From an uncultured Porphyromonadaceae bacterium (GTDB lineage: Bacteria > Bacteroidota > Bacteroidia > Bacteroidales > Muribaculaceae), in NCBI GenBank assembly GCA_947573485.1, contig CANPGB010000020.1, forward strand, positions 1 to 58,670: a stretch of DNA of 58,670 nucleotides. The letters are read 5' to 3'. Both the position numbers and the translations under genes were made by a program. Below, in pieces: positions 45,071 to 53,030 of this stretch; the first letter of the stretch is position 1; every line of letters begins with the position of its first letter. Under the pieces are notes generated by a model. The model was not told the DNA's origin. It saw only the letters and a program-made list of their open reading frames with translations, and made no database searches.

Positions 45071-45699
45071 TTCTCCCCGGCTTTAATTTTTCGTGAAATA
45101 ATGAATGCCGGCACAATGAACATCAGCAGGAAACAGAGAATGTAGAGAGGCACTACCCACGAGTAGAGCAAGGGAACTCGACAAAGAGTGCAGATAATGA
45201 TGACGAAGCCCGAAAGAATCGAGAACAAGCCTCCGAAAACATACGAAGTTTCGCGGAGAAGCAATCCGCTGACAGTAGCTCCAAACCCGACGATGATAAA
45301 TGCGTAATAGAACATTGCGAGCCACGCCGACGGGTAGCCACATTGCTGTGCGATGAAGCATGCGATTGTCAGCGCTATGGCTATATAACCAACGCATTTC
45401 CACAAGTCGGCACTTACCTTATCAAGATAAGTAGTAGTGCAGCTCTTCTTTTGTCGGCTGTTGGCAAGAATGATGTTCGCCGGAATGCCGATAACCGGAA
45501 TGGCGAACCAAACGAAGTTAAACCACGGGTTATGTGTGGTAGAGAGAAGAATCCACGCTGCGGCGGCTGTGATGATGACGAGTACGCCCCACATCACCGA
45601 GATTCTGAGGTCGGGCGAAGCGACTCGGCGCTTTGTGCTTTGAATCATGGACGCTATAAGCTCCATGCTCTCTTGCGGTGTCAGTTTTTTGTCTTCCAT
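45067..45699 (-). CDS. Integral membrane protein paired with the winged-helix regulator
   Basis: A 210-aa protein with a cytoplasmic N-terminal helix (about 1-30) and about six membrane helices (near 34-54, 60-78, 100-118, 125-147, 152-170 and 180-202). No catalytic motif is visible. Proteins of this size are often coded with HTH_34-type regulators in Bacteroidetes. It may sense a membrane or envelope signal, or be the regulated target. Its 5' leader contains an internal terminator-like hairpin and an operator-like palindrome. Confidence 0.65.
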   Translation of the reverse strand: MEDKKLTPQESMELIASMIQSTKRRVASPDLRISVMWGVLVIITAAAAWILLSTTHNPWFNFVWFAIPVIGIPANIILANSRQKKSCTTTYLDKVSADLWKCVGYIAIALTIACFIAQQCGYPSAWLAMFYYAFIIVGFGATVSGLLLRETSYVFGGLFSILSGFVIIICTLCRVPLLYSWVVPLYILCFLLMFIVPAFIISRKIKAGEK

Positions 45700-45728
45700 A
45701 TTCGGGAGAATTTGAGGGTTTGTAAATT

Positions 45729-45745
45729 GGTTTATATTATAAACC
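45729..45745. promoter_or_regulatory. Operator 2 palindrome
   Basis: GGTTTATATTATAAACC is a perfect 17-bp palindrome around one base. It lies in the 5' leader, 30 bp upstream of the membrane protein start, and matches operator 1 at all but one position, if operator 1 is read on either strand. Confidence 0.75.
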
Positions 45746-45755
45746 GTGATTGTCT

Positions 45756-45785
45756 TAAAAAAGAGCGGTCGCGCGTTACCGCTCT
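45756..45785 (-). terminator. Leader terminator or attenuator of the membrane protein/regulator operon
   Basis: On the minus strand AGAGCGGT pairs with ACCGCTCT (45785-45762) and is followed by a run of T. The hairpin lies downstream of the promoter at 45797-45828 but upstream of the first start codon, so it may attenuate transcription rather than end an operon. Confidence 0.7.
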
Positions 45786-45796
45786 GATTTCAGTTG

Positions 45797-45828
45797 CAAA
45801 GTTAATGCGGTTTATTTTATAAACCAAA
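45797..45828 (-). promoter_or_regulatory. Promoter with operator 1 in the -33/-7 spacer
   Basis: On the minus strand TTTG (45828-45825) and TAACTTTG (45804-45797) are 20 nt apart. The palindrome GGTTTATTTTATAAACC (plus strand, 45809-45825) fills the spacer, so a bound repressor would block RNA polymerase. Confidence 0.8.
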
Positions 45829-45933
45829 TTTCGAGGCAACTTTTTATATAAAAATTCAATGTTTATGCATAAAGTACATAATCAGAGCAATTTGTAGTTG
45901 CCCTTCCTCAACCTCGCTGACGCACACTCATAG

Positions 45934-45965
45934 TTTGCATGGCTTGAAAATTTCATATATCTTTG
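45934..45965 (+). promoter_or_regulatory. Orphan Bacteroidetes promoter
   Basis: TTTG at 45934-45937 and TATCTTTG at 45958-45965 with 20 nt between form a full consensus match. No complete gene follows closely; the nearest ATG of the open frame is about 80 nt after the expected start. Confidence 0.55.
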
Positions 45966-46191
45966 TGCGCACCAAACCCCGGAGCCGTTTATTAGAAATA
46001 TCGATGCAAAATCTAACGATATTCCCTGGCTCGAAGATTGCTGGCAAGAAATGGGCCTGTCGATTGTAGAAGACAACGGGCAAGAACTTTATCGGCGATA
46101 CTTTGGTCTTGGTAAAGAAGAGGAAGTAATCGGTTTTATAGAAGAAATACGTTCGAGAGCAGCCACTCACAATAGTAGTATGTCGAAATAG
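45934..46191 (+). pseudogene. Open frame of 85 codons without a proper start, possible 5'-truncated gene
   Basis: An open frame runs from just after a stop at 45931 to TAG at 46189-46191. The peptide looks protein-like (for example SNDIPWLEDCWQEMG and RRYFGLGKEEEVIGFIEEI), but the first ATG is at 46051, leaving only 46 codons. An exact promoter (TTTG 45934-45937, 20 nt, TATCTTTG 45958-45965) overlaps its first part. Either a small 46-aa gene starts at 46051 or this is a remnant. I do not recognise the family. Confidence 0.4.
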
Positions 46192-46313
46192 GAATATTCA
46201 AGCAGATGTGAATAATCTTTCTTTGCGAAGACGATGCAGAGAGTCGCGTCGGTCATTGATGGATCGAAGCTGCCATGTAGCGTCCTGTTGTAGTAAGATT
46301 ATTATGAACGACG

Positions 46314-46706
46314 ATGTCCTTTATTGCTGATAATTTCCATGCCACGGCTACTGAAACGCTTATCTCCCGAACATTTTATACAGCCTCCAAAATAGGCAAG
46401 GATTATCTACCCACCGGCTTACTTATCCAATTTGAGGCAAACCTCAAAAGCCAAATGGCTCCGACGGCTCCGACACCCTCAGTCGCGCCTCACTCCAAAG
46501 CCCCGGCAATCTCCCGGTCAGCGCCATCACTCGGAAGCCAATCAGCAGACGACACCAACATGGTACTTGGTGGAGGTCCGTCCGATGATTTCGCTCACTT
46601 CCTCAAAATGCACCCCGGCCTCAGCATCGAAGAAGCCAAACGCAAGTTCAAGGAACAACAAAAACTCAAAGCCCAGCAGCGCCGAGGCCCAAAAATGCAC
46701 CACTAA
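46314..46706 (+). CDS. Hypothetical protein, 130 aa
   Basis: The N-terminal part (about 1-47) could be a small folded domain (TATETLISRTFYTASKIGKDYLP), followed by a Pro/Ala/Ser-rich linker (about 48-80) and a charged C-terminal helix (LSIEEAKRKFKEQQKLKAQQRR). No signal peptide or membrane span. A strong terminator 7 bp after the stop supports that a transcribed gene ends here, but no clear promoter is seen upstream. The 122 bp before it (46192-46313) show nothing I recognise. Confidence 0.5.
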   Translation: MSFIADNFHATATETLISRTFYTASKIGKDYLPTGLLIQFEANLKSQMAPTAPTPSVAPHSKAPAISRSAPSLGSQSADDTNMVLGGGPSDDFAHFLKMHPGLSIEEAKRKFKEQQKLKAQQRRGPKMHH

Positions 46707-46712
46707 CCCAAG

Positions 46713-46749
46713 CCGCCGAGAGAACCACTCAGTCCTCGGCGGTTTTTTT
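46713..46749 (+). terminator. Terminator after the 130-aa gene
   Basis: CCGCCGAG (46713-46720) pairs with CTCGGCGG (46735-46742), followed by seven T. It insulates the downstream RNA/chaperone operon. Confidence 0.85.
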
Positions 46750-46794
46750 ACGCTAAATATCGCCTACAATGATATGTTTAGCAGCATATAGGCA

Positions 46795-46825
46795 TTGCAA
46801 TCTGCGAATTTTTTTAGTAATTTTG
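46795..46825 (+). promoter_or_regulatory. Promoter of the leader RNA and chaperone operon
   Basis: TTG at 46795-46797 and TAATTTTG at 46818-46825 are 20 nt apart. The expected transcript begins near 46832. No second TAnnTTTG promoter is found between here and the GTG at 47198, so the operon probably depends on it. Confidence 0.7.
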
Positions 46826-46831
46826 CAGTGA

Positions 46832-47146
46832 CCTTACGCCGTGAGACTTCGTAAGAAGCCGGAACGTGGGAGGCCATTACATAATGAAAGCGTTTATCGC
46901 GCTTGATTCTTGGCTGTTTCAGAAATCTGGCAGTTTCAAAAACTTCGTCAAGAATGAGGTAACGATAGATGTCTCGGGTATGACGTGTATGCCCTTAGGA
47001 GGTTTGTACCCAGTCGGTACGTCCCCTTTGGCGTATCATATATCATACGGCGTAGGCTCTACGTTACTCGTTCTACGAAGTGACGGCTATGCCAGATGCC
47101 TTGAAACAGCAGGACGAGTAACGATACGGATCCTGCGCTTTTTTTT
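46832..47146 (+). ncRNA. Structured leader RNA of about 315 nt with antiterminator/terminator
   Basis: Between the promoter and a terminator no convincing gene is found, but several stems are. CTTACG/CGTAAG (46833-46838/46850-46855), GTACC/GGTAC (47006-47010/47016-47020), CGTAT/ATACG (47032-47036/47045-47049), and a perfect 10-bp pair CGTTACTCGT/ACGAGTAACG (47062-47071/47114-47123). The last one uses bases inside the loop and edge of the final terminator (47109-47146), so the two structures compete. It may be an attenuator for the downstream operon or a stand-alone small RNA. I do not recognise a known riboswitch, tmRNA, RNase P or 6S pattern. Confidence 0.55.
47109..47146 (+). terminator. 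Terminator at the end of the leader RNA
   Basis: GCAGGA (47109-47114) pairs with TCCTGC (47131-47136) and is followed by GC and eight T (47139-47146). It lies 51 bp upstream of the first operon gene, so read-through is needed for expression unless an unseen promoter exists. Confidence 0.65.
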
Positions 47147-47197
47147 GTTAAACCAATCATACCCGTCCGATTGGGATTCGTGGGCGATTGTAATTGT

Positions 47198-50100
47198 GTG
47201 CTAAATTGCATAACAAATAATCCATATCGCATCTTAGGTGTATTTGCAAATGCGCCTAAGAAAGATATACTGTCTTCGGAGAATAAGATAAAAGCGTTCT
47301 TGAAGGTTGATAAAGATATTCAGTTTCCACTCGATTTAGTTCCAAACTTACCGCCTATCAAGAGAGATTTAGATAGTGTTTCCAAAGCGATGAAGGAGCT
47401 TGAACGCCCAATCGACGAATTGAAATCACTATTATTTTGGTTTGTTGAGCAAACACCGATAGACAAGATAGCCTTTAATCATCTCACATCAAGTAACATT
47501 CACAAGGCTATTGAGATTTGGTCTAAAGTAGAGAATCTCAGTTCAAGTCTAAATCTACTCACGTCATATACAATTTTAGAGGACTGGGAACATGTCGCAG
47601 AATGCGCTGATGGTTTGTTGTCAAATTACAACTACGTTGAAGACGTTTGTAAGCTGGTAAGCGATACCGTTCAGTATGACTCACCCCAGATGATTAAATT
47701 TTATCTGGATGTAATCTGTAAGGAAAGTCCCACTGTCTTATGGAAGATATATCGTTCTTTTGACCCGGATCCCGATGGGCCGAATCTTGAAGATAGAGGC
47801 ACTACAGAATGGAACTTTCAGATAAGAGAAGTTCTTGCATCATATTTTATCCAAAAAACAGAGAATCAACTTGCAGAGGTTCTAAAAACGCCCAAGGATG
47901 ATATACTTGAACGAGCGCGAAAGATGCACCACCTTCTCAAACAAATAGATTGGGAGGCTCGTCGGGAAGTCATGGGGAATGGCGTAGACCTTTCTCGTTT
48001 GAAAGACAAAGTAGCATCCGAAGGAATTCAAATTGCTATCAATCTCTACAACAATTCGGATGATTCCTCACAAGTAGCTCGAATGTCTTTGGAGTTGGCC
48101 CAATTAGCTCTAAACACTTCTGAAAAAGGGAGTCTTGTATATCAGCGGTGCGAAGAAAATGTCAACACCCTTAAAGATATATGTTCGGAATTACCTCCGG
48201 TTGAGGCCGTTTACTATGACAAATTACTCAAACCAATTATAGAGGCATATCAGAATAAACCATCAACCATTGATAACGCAAATGATTTTATAAATGCTTG
48301 TGCGCCATATCTAATGTCTATTCGTACAGCTATTGGTGCGAATCATAAATACTACATAAAGATATGTACCCGCATAGCAGAAGATGCCCTTTCTGATATA
48401 ATATCCGATTATAACGAGCAAAGTGAGCGATTACATAATCGCCATGAAAACAGCAATCGTCAAAATAGAAATTCGATAATAAAGTCAATTCAAGAAATGA
48501 TGAAAAAGGCATTAATAGCTATGTATCATCTAAAATTCCTTGGATTAGACCCCGCTTTCAAAACCAATCGGTTTGACAATAACTATGCTATTATTGTGAA
48601 GCAAGCCCGAGGCGCACAAGCTTTGGGAGCATCTTCAATACATGCAATTCTTGGAGGTGAAGTGTCAGAAAGCGAGTTCAATAACGAACTCAAGAAATAC
48701 CCATTGGACCAAAGAGATGAGGATGCCTACTTCACCAACATCAAGTCTCTAAACGAGTGCTACTTATATCGGAAATTATTCCCCAATGGCAAGTATGCGA
48801 AACAAATCGCACTTAAAGTTGAGGAATATGAGTATAGGGATTGTGCCACCTTGGCAGACTTAATGAAATTCAAGGTTAGATTCCCATCAACAAAATATGA
48901 TTTAGAGAAGAAACGCGAAGAGATAATATTCAAGAGTTGTAAAACTATTGAAGATTATCAGGCATATCTGACAAAATATAGTACATACAAAGACCGAGCA
49001 CTTTCACGCATAGATGATTTGCGGTTTGCACAATGCAATAATCGTGAGGGATATGCTAATTACCTCAAGCAGTATCCGAATGGAAGTCATAGATTGGAGG
49101 CTTATCGGAAACTTGATGAATTGGATTACGGTGCTTGCAAGACGTTGCAAGATTTTGAACGTTATTTGCAAAACTATCCCCATGGCTTCCGTGCATCGGA
49201 TGCTCGTAAGCGAATAGCGGATGAACAGGCTTGGCAAGAGTGCATAGAAAAGAATTCTTGGAAAGCGTACAAAGAGTATCTATCTAAATTCCCCTATGGC
49301 AGACATTCAAGCGAGGCTAAACCTAAGGCGGTAAGTCCCGGTGAAAAATTCAAAAAATGGAGAGAGAACAATGGATGTTTGTTTACTCTCATCATAATTG
49401 TACTGATTGGATTCATTATTGCCGGAATTTCAAATGGAGTTACAGGAATAGGATGTGTTTTTGGTTTTATAGCCTTATGCGGAGTTGGCATTGCTATTGG
49501 AAAAGGCGATGTTGGTTGTGGCGCTCGAATCGGAGGTTTGGGCGTAGCTGTTATTTGTAGTGCGATTGCACTTGGACTCATTTCGTGGGGAGAGGAACTT
49601 GAAAGAAGAAATAAAGCCGAAAGAGCGATAAACGCTTTGCCAAGCAATCTATCTGTTTCTGATTATCAAAAACTATTCTCTCAATACGGGAGTCAGATTG
49701 ACAACTCCACAAAACAAGATTTGCTGGAGCAGTATTACAATGCTTCTCTTGATTCTTGTTACATTACAATGTATGACTATTCTTCAGGAGGATACAATTC
49801 ATCACTATCAGGGTTGGGTTATATAAAGAAATTTGCGGAGACTTGTCATGACTCTTTATATAAGAACAAAGCAGAGTCAAGATATTCAGAATTAGTTGAC
49901 TCGCTTTATTCTGAGGCAAACACTCTTAATACTTATTATGCTTGGACCGCTTATCAAGCATCTGTGTCATCTGATGATTATCGTGATTCTCAAGAAAAGA
50001 AAGATGCTGCGGATACAAAATGGGCAACAGACAAGTCCGCATGGCAAACTGCATCAAGCCTGAACAATATAGCTGCATATCAAAAGTATTTGGACTTATA

Positions 50101-50482
50101 TCCCTATGGCAAACATAAGTCGTCTGCGGAAAGCAAATTGATAGACTTACAGGTTGACGCAACATTTGCCGGAGAGCACGGTTATCTCCCAGAGATGGAC
50201 AAGACATCCTATGGTAGTGGTTCCACATCTACTATAAGTGTTTATAATAACACCTCTTATACTCTCACATTGCTTTATAGTGGTAAGGAAAGTAAGAAGC
50301 TCGTACTATCTCCTAATTCCAGAGGCCGTCTCAGATTGAAGAATGGGCCATATCGAATTGCGGCTTCTGTCTCCGCCTCAAATGTTCAGCGTTACGCTGG
50401 TTCGGAAACACTGAATGGAGGAGGTTATGAAGTGGAATATTATATTTCCACGACCACCGTTCCTTCATATCGAAGATATTAA
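47198..50482 (+). CDS. Large membrane protein with J-like N-terminal domain and YL-P-G repeats
   Basis: A 1094-aa protein, not a family I can name. Residues about 5-45 (NPYRILGVFANAPKKDILS) look like the first half of a J-domain but have no His-Pro-Asp. The N-terminal ~150 residues are shared with the next gene. A helical region follows, then repeats of the form YxxYLxxYPxGxxxxEA (about 530-725 and again near 955), three hydrophobic segments (about 727-748, 749-771, 780-800), and a β-rich C-terminus. The GTG at 47198 is chosen because from there it aligns residue by residue with the paralog (xxNxITxNPYRILGV); the TTG at 47171 gives an unaligned extension. It is the first gene of the operon and ends 1 bp before the second. 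Confidence 0.7.
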   Translation: MLNCITNNPYRILGVFANAPKKDILSSENKIKAFLKVDKDIQFPLDLVPNLPPIKRDLDSVSKAMKELERPIDELKSLLFWFVEQTPIDKIAFNHLTSSNIHKAIEIWSKVENLSSSLNLLTSYTILEDWEHVAECADGLLSNYNYVEDVCKLVSDTVQYDSPQMIKFYLDVICKESPTVLWKIYRSFDPDPDGPNLEDRGTTEWNFQIREVLASYFIQKTENQLAEVLKTPKDDILERARKMHHLLKQIDWEARREVMGNGVDLSRLKDKVASEGIQIAINLYNNSDDSSQVARMSLELAQLALNTSEKGSLVYQRCEENVNTLKDICSELPPVEAVYYDKLLKPIIEAYQNKPSTIDNANDFINACAPYLMSIRTAIGANHKYYIKICTRIAEDALSDIISDYNEQSERLHNRHENSNRQNRNSIIKSIQEMMKKALIAMYHLKFLGLDPAFKTNRFDNNYAIIVKQARGAQALGASSIHAILGGEVSESEFNNELKKYPLDQRDEDAYFTNIKSLNECYLYRKLFPNGKYAKQIALKVEEYEYRDCATLADLMKFKVRFPSTKYDLEKKREEIIFKSCKTIEDYQAYLTKYSTYKDRALSRIDDLRFAQCNNREGYANYLKQYPNGSHRLEAYRKLDELDYGACKTLQDFERYLQNYPHGFRASDARKRIADEQAWQECIEKNSWKAYKEYLSKFPYGRHSSEAKPKAVSPGEKFKKWRENNGCLFTLIIIVLIGFIIAGISNGVTGIGCVFGFIALCGVGIAIGKGDVGCGARIGGLGVAVICSAIALGLISWGEELERRNKAERAINALPSNLSVSDYQKLFSQYGSQIDNSTKQDLLEQYYNASLDSCYITMYDYSSGGYNSSLSGLGYIKKFAETCHDSLYKNKAESRYSELVDSLYSEANTLNTYYAWTAYQASVSSDDYRDSQEKKDAADTKWATDKSAWQTASSLNNIAAYQKYLDLYPYGKHKSSAESKLIDLQVDATFAGEHGYLPEMDKTSYGSGSTSTISVYNNTSYTLTLLYSGKESKKLVLSPNSRGRLRLKNGPYRIAASVSASNVQRYAGSETLNGGGYEVEYYISTTTVPSYRRY

Positions 50483-50483
50483 A

Positions 50484-52115
50484 ATGACTAATCTAATCAC
50501 ACATAACCCTTATCGCATATTGGGTGTGTATTCCAACTCCCCCAAAAAGGATGTGCTTTCTAATCTGAATAAAATGAAAGCATTCCTAAAGGTGGGTAAA
50601 GATGTTTCATTCCCCTTGGATTTACCCAATTACCTTCCTACAGTAGGAAGAGATGAAGCCATTGTGTCGGCGGCACAATCATCAATTGAATTGCCTATTG
50701 ACCAGTTGAAGCATTCTCTTTTTTGGTTCATGAAGGAAACTCCACTTGATGATATTGCGTTCAATCATCTTTTCAGTGGAAATATCCAGCAAGCCAAAGA
50801 TATTTGGCAAAAGAAGGAGTGTGTTTCATCGCTCTTAAATCTCATTGCGTGTGCTGCCATAGAAGAAGACTATACAGCCTTGGCTTTAAGTGCAGATAGC
50901 CTTTTTCAAAACCACGCATCTGAGCTCTGCTCTTCAGTAAATGAGACAATAAAGCTCTCGTCAGAACAACTTACTGAATTATTGGTGAATCTACTAAAAG
51001 AAAAAGGAGACGTCGATATGTCTGTTTTCGCGAGAGTATCCGGCACATCTTCGGTCTGGCATAAAGCCTTTGCTGCAAGTACAGTTAAACCATTGATTGA
51101 TGCAATCAATACAGCTGTCAATGAAGCTAAGAACATCAAAGGTTCAGCTGCCAACTATTCTGCTGGCTTCAAGTTGATGAATTCAACTAAAGGAATCCTT
51201 ACTCAGTTAAGAGGATTATTGGGAACATCAGATATGCAGTATCAGATGATTGCCGACAAACTTGCCCAAACTATTCTTCAGTGTGGCATCAACTATTTCA
51301 ACGACTCCAACGATGATGATGCTCCACAAATAGCGATGATATTGCAGAAATACGCACTTTCTATCTCAGTCGGTCCCCTTGCAAAAGAGCGTTGCAAAGA
51401 AAATGTGGACATACTCCAAAAAATCGGTCCAGAGTATAAAGTGCAACGAGAAATGGGACGCATAGCAGATAGACTTAAAAGGTTCAATGCAAAATCATCA
51501 TCACGGGGCATTGATATATTCGCGTCTCTTTCAGGATCTCACTCCTTATCTGAAATCGAATCATTTGTCAATAGCAATGCCTCAGATTTACAAGTCATTA
51601 AAAGTAAGTTGGGAACAACTAATGATATATATCTAAAAATTAGCTCGGCAGTTGCATCTGCGGCGATAAATGCATTGGTTGATAAAATCAATAAAGCACA
51701 GACAATGGCACAAATTACATCTGACAAGTCCTCTCTTCGTTCAGATGTATCATCTGCAATTTCTATAATGTCAAAGATTTCTTCTTTAGACATGACTTCT
51801 CAGTGCCGTAGTTATTTCAACAACAATAATTCCACATTGAATAGCATTAATTCTCAGCTAAATCCATCTGGAGGTTGCTATATTGCGACTATGGCATATG
51901 GTGATTACGACCATCCGCAAGTAATGGTGCTTCGCGATTTTCGTGATTCGTTTTTGGCCAAGCGGAACTGGGGAAAGAGATTTATTGCTTATTATTACGC
52001 CCACTCGCCCAATTGGGTTGAGAAACTGAAAAATCATAAAACCATAAACGCAATAATTCGTAAAGTATTGGATACTTTTGTTTTGCTTTGGAAAAATATA
52101 TTACATCATGAATAA
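50484..52115 (+). CDS. J-like N-terminal domain protein with C-terminal CFI-box domain
   Basis: A 543-aa protein whose first ~150 residues repeat the N-terminus of the upstream protein (NPYRILGVYSNSPKKDVLS; LFWFMKETPLDDIAFNHLFSGNI). The middle is helical with no named domain. The C-terminal ~70 residues (about 462-530) carry GGCYIATMAYGDYDHPQV, LRDFRDSFL and YYAHSPNW, the pattern called CFI-box-CTERM, a short module found at protein C-termini in many bacteria and possibly membrane-linked. There is no HPD motif in the J-like region. Start 50484 is set by alignment with the paralog; upstream codons would lie in the previous gene. It overlaps the next gene by 8 bp. Confidence 0.75.
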   Translation: MTNLITHNPYRILGVYSNSPKKDVLSNLNKMKAFLKVGKDVSFPLDLPNYLPTVGRDEAIVSAAQSSIELPIDQLKHSLFWFMKETPLDDIAFNHLFSGNIQQAKDIWQKKECVSSLLNLIACAAIEEDYTALALSADSLFQNHASELCSSVNETIKLSSEQLTELLVNLLKEKGDVDMSVFARVSGTSSVWHKAFAASTVKPLIDAINTAVNEAKNIKGSAANYSAGFKLMNSTKGILTQLRGLLGTSDMQYQMIADKLAQTILQCGINYFNDSNDDDAPQIAMILQKYALSISVGPLAKERCKENVDILQKIGPEYKVQREMGRIADRLKRFNAKSSSRGIDIFASLSGSHSLSEIESFVNSNASDLQVIKSKLGTTNDIYLKISSAVASAAINALVDKINKAQTMAQITSDKSSLRSDVSSAISIMSKISSLDMTSQCRSYFNNNNSTLNSINSQLNPSGGCYIATMAYGDYDHPQVMVLRDFRDSFLAKRNWGKRFIAYYYAHSPNWVEKLKNHKTINAIIRKVLDTFVLLWKNILHHE

Positions 52116-53022
52116 GATACTACTTTCACTCTTGCTTTTGTTTGGACTTACCTGCCATGCAGAAGCCAGCGATTCAGAATTGCAGGGAGTAAATGAAAAG
52201 GTAAGTACGCTAACGCAGCGAGTTGAGAATCTCTCAGGAGAGAATCAAAAGTTGAGAAGTGAGGTGTCCTCACTTCAGTCTATAGTTGAGTTTCTACAGA
52301 ATCAACTCATATCTGTTGAAGCCAAAAGCGATTCAATAGATAATGCGCTGATGACAGGCGTTGCATCTAATACAGAGCTTGCCAATACAAACCACGCTGC
52401 CGCAACAGAGCGAATACAAGTGGTTGAAACCGATTCGCAGAATAACATCCGTAAAATAACAGTTTGGGGTGTATGGGCAATCGTGGCTCTTTTGATAGTG
52501 GCAATCATTGTTTACATTGTCCTTCACCGTGGTATAACTAAGAGTACTGATGCAATCTCTTCAATCAGAGACGCACAAAAGAACCTCGAAGAGGAATCTG
52601 TTAAACTCGACACAAAACTTGTGGAACTTTTGGACAAGCAATTGCTCATGGAGAAACAACAATCCAAAGGAGTTTCTTCAAACACCGTGGCGGCAATTGA
52701 CCATACTCTTGCATTAAAAGTAGCTGACGAAATCACTCGAATTGAAATGAACCTCTCTCGCATGGATTCCTCCGTCAAGGGCTATAAACAACTATCAAAA
52801 GCTGTTGAGCGTATTAAGAACAATTTCCAAGCCAATGGTTACGAAATTGTAACTTATATTGGACAGCCCTATAATGAAGGTATGCGTATCAATGCAGACT
52901 TTGTAATAGATGAAGAACTTCCGGAAGGGACAAGAACAATCACATCAGTATCAAAGCCACAGGTTCATCACAATGGTGAGCTAATCCAAAAAGCCACGGT
53001 AACAGTAACACAAAACATTTAA
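52108..53022 (+). CDS. Membrane-anchored GrpE-like nucleotide exchange factor
   Basis: A 304-aa protein: signal-like hydrophobic N-terminus (residues 1-20), a coiled coil on the far side of the membrane (about 25-110), a membrane helix (about 118-139), a second coiled coil (about 145-235), and a C-terminal β-rich head (238-304). The head has YIGQPYNEGMRINADF, LPEGTRTITSV and LIQKATVTV, which follow the order of the GrpE head (GxxFDPxxHEA, GTIxxV, xRPAxVxV). Coiled coil plus this head is the GrpE design. The Hsp70 gene lies 8 bp downstream, which fits a partner role. Similarity is judged by eye, so the assignment is probable, not certain. Confidence 0.65.
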   Translation: MNKILLSLLLLFGLTCHAEASDSELQGVNEKVSTLTQRVENLSGENQKLRSEVSSLQSIVEFLQNQLISVEAKSDSIDNALMTGVASNTELANTNHAAATERIQVVETDSQNNIRKITVWGVWAIVALLIVAIIVYIVLHRGITKSTDAISSIRDAQKNLEEESVKLDTKLVELLDKQLLMEKQQSKGVSSNTVAAIDHTLALKVADEITRIEMNLSRMDSSVKGYKQLSKAVERIKNNFQANGYEIVTYIGQPYNEGMRINADFVIDEELPEGTRTITSVSKPQVHHNGELIQKATVTVTQNI

Positions 53023-53030
53023 CACCATAT

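Noticed and set aside
45928-46170. Minus-strand open frame of 80 codons
   Set aside because: Peptide is rich in Phe, Tyr and Lys in the manner of an AT-rich shadow frame, while the plus strand frame looks more protein-like.
46832-47146. tmRNA, RNase P RNA, 6S RNA or a common riboswitch
   Set aside because: None of the conserved segments I know for these (for example the RNase P GAGGAAAGTCC box, an ALAA-coding tag, or TPP and cobalamin boxes) is present. A covariance search could overturn this.
46866-47204. 112-codon plus-strand open frame in the leader RNA
   Set aside because: No known domain, it runs through stems and the terminator, and the DNA is better explained as structured RNA. A short leader peptide cannot be fully excluded.
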